A program made the translations under genes and the position numbers. From Bryobacterales bacterium (GTDB lineage Bacteria; Acidobacteriota; Terriglobia; Bryobacterales; Bryobacteraceae): a DNA stretch of 5,560 nt. The stretch covers positions 1 through 5,560 of the forward strand of contig PLGA01000420.1 of assembly GCA_003139735.1 (NCBI GenBank). Direction: 5' to 3'. The notes under the pieces are model-generated. The model saw nothing but the letters and a program-made list of their open reading frames with translations, was not told where the DNA came from and did not search any database. Positions 1 to 5,560 of the stretch are shown here, piece after piece. The number at the start of each line of letters is the position of its first letter. Position 1 is the first letter of the stretch.

Positions 1-45
1 GTCTTAATAAACTCCCGCTAGTTATCAAACCGTGCGATACCTCAC

Positions 46-76
46 GCCGCCGCGGGTTTTGCGCCGTAGCGGCGGC
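46..76. repeat. GC-rich inverted repeat in the leader region
   Basis: Eight-base arms (gccgccgc at 46-53 and gcggcggc at 69-76) are perfectly complementary and enclose a 15-base loop. A competing smaller hairpin, cgccg-tag-cggcg, sits inside at 62-74. There is no T-run directly after the 3' arm on either strand, so it does not look like a classical intrinsic terminator. It could be the end of an upstream transcription unit, or chance in GC-rich DNA. No gene is visible in 1-178. Confidence 0.3.
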
Positions 77-107
77 CTGGAGTCGCACGCAAGCCCCGCA
101 ACCCAGG

Positions 108-113
108 TATGAT
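108..113 (+). promoter_or_regulatory. possible -10 box for the PQQ dehydrogenase gene
   Basis: TATGAT matches the bacterial -10 consensus at five of six positions and lies about 65 bases upstream of the start codon in an otherwise GC-rich stretch. No good -35 hexamer sits 16-18 bases upstream (the region around 82-90 reads gtcgcacgc), so the promoter call is weak. If it is real, the transcript would have a leader of about 60 bases. Confidence 0.25.
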
Positions 114-178
114 CTTTCCATGGGTTTCTCCGCAAGCGAGAATCCGGGTCCAGGCAACCCACACACAACGGAGGCCTA

Positions 179-1939
179 ATGAGATTGTTCGCGATCGGTC
201 TGGCGGCGGCTGCCTTTTTGGCGGCGCAGGAGCCCACCAGAGTCTTCATGAGCCATTGCATGAGCTGCCACTCGCCCAACAGCGGCGCGCACGCACCGAT
301 GCCGGAGGCTATGGCGGGGATACCGTGGCAGGACGTTCTTAAAACGCTCGAGAGCGGGTCCATGAAGGTCCAGGGCGACGCTCTGATCGCGGAGGAGCGC
401 GTCGCGGTGGCGCGCTACCTGGGTTCGTCCGGTCCGGCGGTGATTCCGGAAATGACCGGTTTCTGTGCGCCCGGAGCGAAGCCCGCGGCTTCCAAGTGGT
501 CCTGGAACGGCTGGAGTCCCGACAACCAAAACACCCGTTTTCAGCCCGCCGACGCCGCTGGACTGGACGCCTCCAACCTCAAGACGCTGGACCTCAAATG
601 GGCGTTCGGCTTTCCAACCGGAACCTCCGCCTTCGGGCAGCCGAGCATCGCCGACGGCCGTGTGATTACCGGAAGCAACGACGGGACCGTGTACGCTCTG
701 GACGCTCACAGCGGGTGCCTCTACTGGAGGTACCAGGCAAAGACGCTGGTGCGCGCCGCCGTGGTGGTCGGTCCCGGGCCTCGGGCGTATTTCGGCGATC
801 TGGAGTCCAACGCCTACGCCGTGGATGCCAACACCGGCAAATTGATCTGGCAAAAGAAGCTGGACGACCAGCCTTTCACCCGCATCACCGGCTCGCCCAA
901 GCTCTACGACGGAAAGTTGTACGTGCCCATCGCTTCACAAGAGGAGAACGCCGGCTCCAATCCCCAGTATCCCTGTTGCAAGTTCAGAGGGAACGTCGTG
1001 GCCCTCGACGCGAGGACCGGCGCGATCGTCTGGCGGAGCTACACCACGCCGGAACCGGGGCCCACCAAGGTCGGTTCGAACGGAGTGCAGTATTACGGAC
1101 CTTCCGGCGCGACCGTGTGGTCGTCGCCCACCATCGACCTCAAGCGGAAACTCTTGTACGTCGCCACAGGCAACGGGTACTCCGATCCGGATATCAAGAC
1201 CGCCGATGCCGTGGTGGCCATGGACTTGGCGACCGGCAAGATCCACTGGGCCCAGCAAGCCTCGCCCGACATGTTCAACTGGGATTGCGGCGGCCGCGGG
1301 CGTCCGACGGCCGGCAACTGCCCCGCGAACCCGGGAGAGGACGTCGATTTCGGATCCTCCCCCATTCTGGTCCATGCGGGCGGCCGCGACCTGCTGATCG
1401 CCGGGCAGAAGTCCGGGGTGGTCCATGCTTTCGATCCGGACCAAAATGGGAAGATCGTGTGGCAGACGCGCATCGGCAAAGGCGGCAAGCTGGGCGGGAT
1501 TCTCTGGGGCATGGCCGCGGCTGAGGGGCTGGTTTTCGCGCCGCTCTCCGACATGGGATCTGCCAACCCCGGCGGTTTGTTTGCCCTCGATCCGGCCGGC
1601 GGCAAGATCGTGTGGCAGACGCCGCCGCCCACGCCCCCCTGCGCCGGCCAGCGCGGCTGTAGCGCCGCACAACTGGCGCCGCCCACCGCCGTACCGGGCC
1701 TGGTGTTCTCGGCGTCGATGGATGGGCATCTGCGCGCGTACCGGATCTCCGACGGCAAGATCGTCTGGGATTTCGACGCGGCGCGCGACTTTCCGACCGT
1801 AAACGGGATCAAGGCGCATGGTGGTTCCTTCAGCGGCGCCGGCCCGACAGTAGCCGATGGCATGATGTTCGTGAATTCCGGCTACGCGAATACGGGGGGC
1901 ATGGCCGGTAACATTCTGTTGGCGTTTTCCATAAAGTAA
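179..1939 (+). CDS. Periplasmic PQQ-dependent quinohemoprotein dehydrogenase with N-terminal cytochrome c domain (polyvinyl-alcohol-dehydrogenase-like)
   Basis: Predicted secreted alcohol-type dehydrogenase that would pass electrons from PQQ through its own haem c to the respiratory chain. Residues 1-16 form a short signal peptide (MR, then a hydrophobic Leu/Ala run, cleavage near Ala16). A haem c site CMSCH (C27, C30, H31) follows, with Met62 in a GSMKVQG context as likely distal ligand. The rest is a beta-propeller with repeated blade motifs of the form YALDAxTGxxxW near residues 169-186, 211-225, 271-286, 343-357, 414-428, 465-480 and 518-531. Adjacent cysteines at 266-267 (YPCC) resemble the vicinal Cys pair of PQQ dehydrogenases. 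The domain order, cytochrome first, and stretches such as GPSGATVWSSPTID and FNWDC fit the polyvinyl alcohol dehydrogenase group, though 586 residues is somewhat shorter than the characterised enzyme (about 640). The start is supported by GGAGG at 170-174, four bases upstream. The substrate cannot be read from sequence; a small alcohol, sugar or polymer are all possible. No PQQ synthesis genes are nearby. Confidence 0.87.
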   Translation: MRLFAIGLAAAAFLAAQEPTRVFMSHCMSCHSPNSGAHAPMPEAMAGIPWQDVLKTLESGSMKVQGDALIAEERVAVARYLGSSGPAVIPEMTGFCAPGAKPAASKWSWNGWSPDNQNTRFQPADAAGLDASNLKTLDLKWAFGFPTGTSAFGQPSIADGRVITGSNDGTVYALDAHSGCLYWRYQAKTLVRAAVVVGPGPRAYFGDLESNAYAVDANTGKLIWQKKLDDQPFTRITGSPKLYDGKLYVPIASQEENAGSNPQYPCCKFRGNVVALDARTGAIVWRSYTTPEPGPTKVGSNGVQYYGPSGATVWSSPTIDLKRKLLYVATGNGYSDPDIKTADAVVAMDLATGKIHWAQQASPDMFNWDCGGRGRPTAGNCPANPGEDVDFGSSPILVHAGGRDLLIAGQKSGVVHAFDPDQNGKIVWQTRIGKGGKLGGILWGMAAAEGLVFAPLSDMGSANPGGLFALDPAGGKIVWQTPPPTPPCAGQRGCSAAQLAPPTAVPGLVFSASMDGHLRAYRISDGKIVWDFDAARDFPTVNGIKAHGGSFSGAGPTVADGMMFVNSGYANTGGMAGNILLAFSIK

Positions 1940-1989
1940 GGGAGAAGCGATTGCGCGGCGCCCGTGATAAACTGAAGTTTCACGCCCGT

Positions 1990-2064
1990 GGCGCTATCGT
2001 CTAACGGTTAGGACGGAGCCCTCTCAAGGCTTAAATACGGGTTCGATTCCCGTTAGCGCTACCA
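1990..2064 (+). tRNA. tRNA-Glu (anticodon CTC)
   Basis: A complete cloverleaf can be folded. The acceptor arms are ggcgcta (1990-1996) and tagcgct (2054-2060). The D arm begins gtc and closes with gac at 2012-2014. The anticodon stem gagcc/ggctt (2016-2020/2028-2032) encloses loop ctctcaa, giving anticodon CTC at 2023-2025, which reads the Glu codon GAG. The T arm is acggg-ttcgatt-cccgt (2037-2053). Discriminator A2061 is followed by an encoded CCA (2062-2064). The first acceptor pair is a G-U wobble, which with discriminator A is common in bacterial tRNA-Glu. The gene lies 50 bases after the dehydrogenase stop on the same strand, so read-through is possible. A TAAACT at 1968-1973 could be a weak -10 element, but no matching -35 was found. 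Confidence 0.97.
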
Positions 2065-2082
2065 CCTGTCCCTCACATTCCA

Positions 2083-2109
2083 GTACCGGCAGGCTCCTGC
2101 TGCCGGTAC
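2083..2109. repeat. Perfect inverted repeat between convergent units (possible bidirectional terminator)
   Basis: The ten-base arms gtaccggcag (2083-2092) and ctgccggtac (2100-2109) are perfectly complementary around a 7-base loop. It starts 19 bases after the tRNA CCA and lies about 125 bases past the stop of the convergent hypD gene, so it is well placed to end or protect transcripts from both sides. Neither side carries a T-run, so a classical intrinsic terminator is not shown; a transcript-stabilising hairpin or one copy of a dispersed repeat are alternatives. The rest of the spacer (2110-2233) shows no recognisable feature. Confidence 0.5.
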
Positions 2110-2233
2110 GACTTCTCGACCGCAATCGGAGCGTCATTGTCCGCATCGACGCATCGCCCTGATTGTTCCCGGCCTGTGCGCGCTCCTGGCCATGCGCCGC
2201 AAAGCGTCGTAGGCCGTTCAGGCAGCCAAGCGG

Positions 2234-4591
2234 CTAGAATCCCGTTTGTTCTGTCCGCGCGATGATTTCGTTCTGGAGCGCGGGAGTCAGGTCGCAAAAG
2301 TAGTCGCTGTAGCCGGCCACCCGCACGATCAGGTCGCGGTGCTGCTCGGGGCGCGCCTGCGCTTCACGCAGAGTTTCCGCAGTCACCACGTTGAACTGGA
2401 TATGGTGGCCATCGAGCTTGAAGTAGGACCGGACCAGGTGCGCCATGTGGTCGATGCCTTCCTCGCCTTCGACGATCTTGGGCGTGAACTTCTGGTTCAG
2501 CAGGGTCCCGCCGGTGCGGGCGTGATCCATTTTGGCGGCGGACTGGATTACCGCGGTGGGACCTTTCCGGTCGGTGCCTTGCACCGGGGAGATTCCGTCG
2601 GAGAGGGGCTCCCATGCCCGCCGTCCGTCGGGCGTCGCTCCAGTGACCGAACCGAAATACACGTGGCACGTGGTGGAGAGATAGTTGACCCGGTATTGCC
2701 CGCCCTTGGTATTCGGCCGGCCATTGATTTCGTCGAAGAACATGTCGAAGACCTGCGCTAAGATCGCATCGGCGTAGGCATCGTCGTTGCCGTATTTTGG
2801 AGTCTTGTTCCACAACATCAGGCGCGTCTTTTCGTGTCCTTCAAAATTGTCGCGCAAAGCCGCCAGCAAGTCCGCCATGGATAGATTCTTCCGCTCGAAG
2901 ACGTGGTACTTGATCGCCGCCAGGCTGTCGGTGCAGGTGCCCGGCGCCACGCCCATGATGTAAGCGCTGTTGTAGCGCGGTCCGCCGCCGTTGTAGTCGC
3001 CGCCTTTTGCAATGCAATCGTCCACCAGCAGCGAAAGGTAAGGCGCCGGCATGTTGCGCGAGTAGAGGCGCTCAATCACGTTATTGCCGCGGATCTTCAC
3101 CTCGATCAGGTAATGCAACTGCTTGCGGAAGGCCGCGGCCAAATCCTCGTAAGTGCGGAATGAGAGGGGATCTCCGCTCTCGATTCCGACCATTTTCCCT
3201 GTGCGTGGGTCGCGGCCGTTATGGAGCGCGATCTCCAGAACTTTCGGCAGGTTGAAGTAGCCCGTCAGAATGTAAGCTTCCTTGCCGAAGGCGCCCGTCT
3301 CGACGCAGCCGGAGGTACCGCCGGCGCGCGCATCCTCGATTGACTTGCCTTGGCGCAGCAGTTCTTCCACCACCATGTCGGCGTTGAAGATGGAGGGCTG
3401 GCCCCAGCCCTTGCGGACGATTTCCAATCCTCGTTTCAGGAAACGGTCCGGGTTCTTCTTACTAAGTTGCAGATTGGACGAGGGCTGCAGCAAGCGCATC
3501 TCGTCGATCACCTCGAGAACCAGGTAACTCAACTCGCTTACGCCGCAGGAGCCGTCCGGCTTCAGACCGCCGGTGTTAATGTTGCAGAAGTCGGTGTAAG
3601 TGCCGCTCTCGGCGGCGGTGACTCCCACTTTGGGGGGCGCCGGCTGGTTGTTGAACTTCACCCAGAAGCACTGCAGCAGTTCGCGCGCCTGTTCGCGCGT
3701 GAGTGTTCCGCTATCGAGATCGCGTTGATAGAACGGATAGAGGTTCTGGTCCAGGTGGCCGGGATTGAACGAGTCCCAGGTGTTCAGTTCGGTGATGACG
3801 CTCAAGTGAGTGAACCAGTAGGCTTGCAGCGCTTCCCAAAAATCGCGCGGCGCATGCGCCGGCACGCGGCGGCAAACCGCGGCGATCCTCTCGAGGTCCG
3901 CTTTGCGCAGCGGGTCGGATTCCGCCGCGGCCATTTCCTCCGCCTTTTCGGCGTGGCGCTCGGCGAACCGGATCACGGCGTCGGCGGCTATCGCCATCGC
4001 GCGAAGCTGCTGTTGCTTGTCGTAGGCTTGCGGATCGTTCAGGAAATCCAGGCGCGCCACGCTCTCCGCCACGTCCCGCTTCAGGTCGAGCAGGCCCTTG
4101 CGGTAAATCACGTCGCCCAGGACGGTGTGGCCGGGCGCGCGCTGCTCCATGAACTCGGTGTAGACGCCCGATTCGTAGGCGTTCTTCCACTCCGGAGTCA
4201 TCTCCGCAAAAATGCAGTCGCGCATGCTGCAGCCCTTCCAGTAGGGAATGATCTCCTCCCGCTGGATGCGCCGGGCTTCGTCGTCGACGCAGTAGGAAAT
4301 CTTCTCGCGCGTGTCGAGGATTTCGAAATCCTCCATCGTGTGACAGCACAGCTCGGGGTAAGTGGGCGTGCCCTTGGGGCGCGGTCCGCGCTCCCCCACA
4401 ATAAGCTCTTCCGCGCCGATGTAGATGCTGCGGCGTTCGAGCACGTACTGCAAAGCGCTGGCGCGCAGGACCGGAGGGGAAAGTGGCCCCGCCTGACGGT
4501 AGAATTCCGTCATCAGTTGGGCGCGTTCGAGCGAAAGCCATGGCTTGGTTTCCAAGCTTGCCTGGCGTAATCGAGCCACTCGTTCCGTCAT
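2234..4591 (-). CDS. hypD: trans-4-hydroxy-L-proline dehydratase (glycyl radical enzyme)
   Basis: Predicted cytoplasmic, oxygen-sensitive enzyme (EC 4.2.1.172) that removes water from trans-4-hydroxy-L-proline to give (S)-1-pyrroline-5-carboxylate. Residues 1 to about 640 form the pyruvate-formate-lyase-like barrel and the C-terminus the glycine radical domain. Seen directly: the thiyl cysteine Cys429 with the general base Glu431 in GGTSGCVETG, and the radical site Gly760 in RVAGYS, 25 residues from the end. Compared from memory with Clostridioides difficile HypD (789 aa, Cys434, Glu436, Gly765), the alignment runs at a nearly constant five-residue offset. Pocket residues H160, D278, F340 and Y450 correspond to H155, D273, F335 and Y445 here, all present. 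Long stretches such as CCHTMED, TEFMEQRAPGHTV, LWVKFNNQPAPPKVG-like and TPKYGNDD are family-typical. Diol dehydratases and CutC have CVEP and a His where D273 sits, so those functions are unlikely. Pyruvate formate-lyase has a Cys-Cys pair, absent here. The ATG is one base after the hypE stop and has a GGAGG site inside hypE. This is not the hydrogenase-maturation HypD. Another Hyp-using glycyl radical enzyme is the main alternative. Confidence 0.9.
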   Translation of the reverse strand: MTERVARLRQASLETKPWLSLERAQLMTEFYRQAGPLSPPVLRASALQYVLERRSIYIGAEELIVGERGPRPKGTPTYPELCCHTMEDFEILDTREKISYCVDDEARRIQREEIIPYWKGCSMRDCIFAEMTPEWKNAYESGVYTEFMEQRAPGHTVLGDVIYRKGLLDLKRDVAESVARLDFLNDPQAYDKQQQLRAMAIAADAVIRFAERHAEKAEEMAAAESDPLRKADLERIAAVCRRVPAHAPRDFWEALQAYWFTHLSVITELNTWDSFNPGHLDQNLYPFYQRDLDSGTLTREQARELLQCFWVKFNNQPAPPKVGVTAAESGTYTDFCNINTGGLKPDGSCGVSELSYLVLEVIDEMRLLQPSSNLQLSKKNPDRFLKRGLEIVRKGWGQPSIFNADMVVEELLRQGKSIEDARAGGTSGCVETGAFGKEAYILTGYFNLPKVLEIALHNGRDPRTGKMVGIESGDPLSFRTYEDLAAAFRKQLHYLIEVKIRGNNVIERLYSRNMPAPYLSLLVDDCIAKGGDYNGGGPRYNSAYIMGVAPGTCTDSLAAIKYHVFERKNLSMADLLAALRDNFEGHEKTRLMLWNKTPKYGNDDAYADAILAQVFDMFFDEINGRPNTKGGQYRVNYLSTTCHVYFGSVTGATPDGRRAWEPLSDGISPVQGTDRKGPTAVIQSAAKMDHARTGGTLLNQKFTPKIVEGEEGIDHMAHLVRSYFKLDGHHIQFNVVTAETLREAQARPEQHRDLIVRVAGYSDYFCDLTPALQNEIIARTEQTGF

Positions 4592-4592
4592 T

Positions 4593-5540
4593 TCATCCTC
4601 CCACTGTCACGCGCAAACCGGCGCGTGTCAAAACGTCTTGAAAGCGCGCGAGATCGGCCGCCGCGGGTGGCGCCGTGTCATTGAGCTTCGAGGGCAGTCC
4701 CAGGCGCCGGTACTTATCGGCGCCGATGCGGTGATAGGGCAGTAGTTCCACCCGCCAGGGGCGCAGGCTCCCCAGGCGCACGGCGAACTGCGCCATTTCT
4801 TCGTCGCCGTCGTTGATGCCCGGGACTACCGGGATGCGGACGGTGACCGCGGGGTGGCGGGCGATCAGAGCCTCCAGGTTGCGGAGGATCGGATCGTTGG
4901 GAACACCCGTGTACAGGCGGTGTTTTTCCGGGTCCACCAGCTTCAGGTCGAACAGTACCTGGCCGGCCAGCAGCGCCGTGTTCAGAAACGTTTCGGGTTG
5001 GGCGAAACCACAGGTCTCGATGACGGTTCCGATCCCCCGCTCCCGGCAAGCGCGCAGAAAGGCAGCCACGAAGACCGGTTGCGAGAGCGGCTCACCGCCG
5101 GAAAGCGTCACGCCGCCGCCGGATTCGTCAAAAAAGACGACGTCCTTTTCCACTTCCGCAATCAGTTCCGCCACCGTGTAACGTTGCCCGGCGATCTGGC
5201 GGGCCTCCGCCATGCAGATCTTGGCGCATTCGCCGCAGGTTGTGCAGGCGTCGGAGGTCGAAACAGTCCCATCCGCGTCATGGATGGCATGTTGGGGGCA
5301 GGCCGCAACACATTCCAGGCAATGGCGGCAGCGCTCCTCGAAGTACAGCCGCTCCGGCAGGAAACTCCGGCCTTCGGGGTTGTGACACCACCAGCAGGAT
5401 AGCGGGCAGCCTTTGAAGAAGACCGTGGTACGGACGCCCGGGCCGTCATGCGTCGCGAAACGCATGATGTTGAAGATGAACCCGGAGATTTCATTGCCCA
5501 GGTGCGCCCCTCGCGAGTCGCCTAAGGCGGCTGCTTCCAT
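4593..5540 (-). CDS. hypE: Glycyl radical enzyme activase (radical SAM, HypD-activating)
   Basis: Predicted cytoplasmic iron-sulfur enzyme that cleaves S-adenosylmethionine reductively and abstracts a hydrogen from Gly760 of the adjacent HypD to make its radical. Seen: the radical-SAM motif GCPLSCWWC (Cys45, Cys49, Cys52), preceded by the family signature THDGPGVRT (30-38). Next comes a ferredoxin-like insert with two four-cysteine sets (71, 74, 77, 81 and 99, 102, 105, 109) that should bind two more [4Fe-4S] clusters, and the SAM-contacting SGGEP at 147-151. At 315 residues it is normal for activases carrying the double-cluster insert; the pyruvate formate-lyase activase lacks this insert. 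Assignment to HypD rests on adjacency: the stop TGA is separated from the hypD ATG by one base. The start is uncertain. The ATG at 5540 gives about 19 residues before the conserved GFIFNI core, its ribosome site is weak, and the frame stays open upstream to the window edge. No relation to hydrogenase-maturation HypE. Confidence 0.9.
   Translation of the reverse strand: MEAAALGDSRGAHLGNEISGFIFNIMRFATHDGPGVRTTVFFKGCPLSCWWCHNPEGRSFLPERLYFEERCRHCLECVAACPQHAIHDADGTVSTSDACTTCGECAKICMAEARQIAGQRYTVAELIAEVEKDVVFFDESGGGVTLSGGEPLSQPVFVAAFLRACRERGIGTVIETCGFAQPETFLNTALLAGQVLFDLKLVDPEKHRLYTGVPNDPILRNLEALIARHPAVTVRIPVVPGINDGDEEMAQFAVRLGSLRPWRVELLPYHRIGADKYRRLGLPSKLNDTAPPAAADLARFQDVLTRAGLRVTVGG
4597..4602 (-). 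promoter_or_regulatory. Ribosome binding site of hypD inside the end of hypE
   Basis: On the - strand GGGAGG lies within the last Gly codons of hypE and ends five bases before the hypD ATG. Ribosomes finishing hypE stop on top of this site, so translation of the two proteins is probably coupled. It also supports the ATG at 4591 as the true hypD start. Confidence 0.8.
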
Positions 5541-5560
5541 ACAATTCGGCCCGATTACCT

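Noticed and set aside
176..1863. Long - strand and alternative + frame ORFs across the PQQ dehydrogenase
   Set aside because: They have low-complexity Arg/Gly/Pro-rich translations without motifs, while the 179-1939 frame has a signal peptide, haem site and propeller repeats.
1950..1980. Dedicated promoter for the tRNA gene (TTGCGC at 1951 with TAAACT at 1968)
   Set aside because: The spacing of 11 bases is far from 16-18 and both hexamers are poor matches.
1990..2110. tRNA-Glu as an integration site for a mobile element
   Set aside because: No integrase gene and no direct repeat of the tRNA 3' end are visible in the window.
3350..4570. Open frame of 406 codons on the + strand, antisense to hypD
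   Set aside because: It lies entirely within hypD, whose translation carries exact family motifs along its whole length. The antisense product shows no recognisable domain and is the kind of open frame expected opposite a GC-rich gene.
2234..4591. Annotation as pyruvate formate-lyase, glycerol/diol dehydratase, choline lyase or arylacetate decarboxylase
   Set aside because: There is no Cys-Cys catalytic pair (excludes PFL). CVET replaces CVEP and Asp replaces the diol-dehydratase His near residue 273. Hydroxyphenylacetate decarboxylase is longer (about 900 aa), has a CLE-type site and needs a small subunit that is absent here.
5170..5345. A separate small ferredoxin gene suggested by two four-cysteine clusters
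   Set aside because: The clusters are in frame inside the activase between the radical-SAM motif and SGGEP, the normal insert of this activase class.

Overview
The window holds two unrelated transcription units that point at each other. On the + strand there is a secreted quinohemoprotein dehydrogenase, followed at once by a tRNA-Glu gene. On the - strand there is a two-gene operon encoding a glycyl radical enzyme and its radical-SAM activator. Base composition is high in G+C by eye. The mix of a periplasmic PQQ/haem c dehydrogenase with an anaerobic glycyl radical system, and the style of the PQQ protein, suggest a soil or sediment bacterium, possibly an acidobacterium of the Solibacter/Bryobacter kind. 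That placement is inference only; no phylogenetic marker is present.

Left part (1-2065): a non-coding leader with a possible -10 box and a strong ribosome binding site precedes a 586-residue protein. It has a signal peptide, an N-terminal cytochrome c domain (CMSCH) and a PQQ beta-propeller resembling polyvinyl-alcohol-dehydrogenase-type enzymes. About 50 bases after its stop lies a complete tRNA-Glu(CTC) with encoded CCA.

Middle (2065-2233): a short intergenic spacer between the convergent units carries a perfect 10-bp inverted repeat with a 7-base loop and no T-tract.

Right part (2234-5540, - strand): the upstream gene encodes an activase with the CX3CX2C radical-SAM motif and two ferredoxin-type clusters. 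One base after its stop begins a 785-residue glycyl radical enzyme. Its length, its active-site Cys/Glu pair, its glycyl radical loop and several substrate-pocket residues match trans-4-hydroxy-L-proline dehydratase (HypD), which makes its partner HypE. HypE would install the glycyl radical on HypD, and HypD would dehydrate hydroxyproline (from collagen or plant cell-wall protein) to pyrroline-5-carboxylate. A P5C reductase could then reduce this to proline, but no such gene is in the window. These hypD/hypE names must not be confused with the hydrogenase-maturation genes of the same name.

I saw no mobile element, CRISPR array or clearly new system. The most notable content is the HypD/HypE pair in what looks like an environmental, respiratory host.
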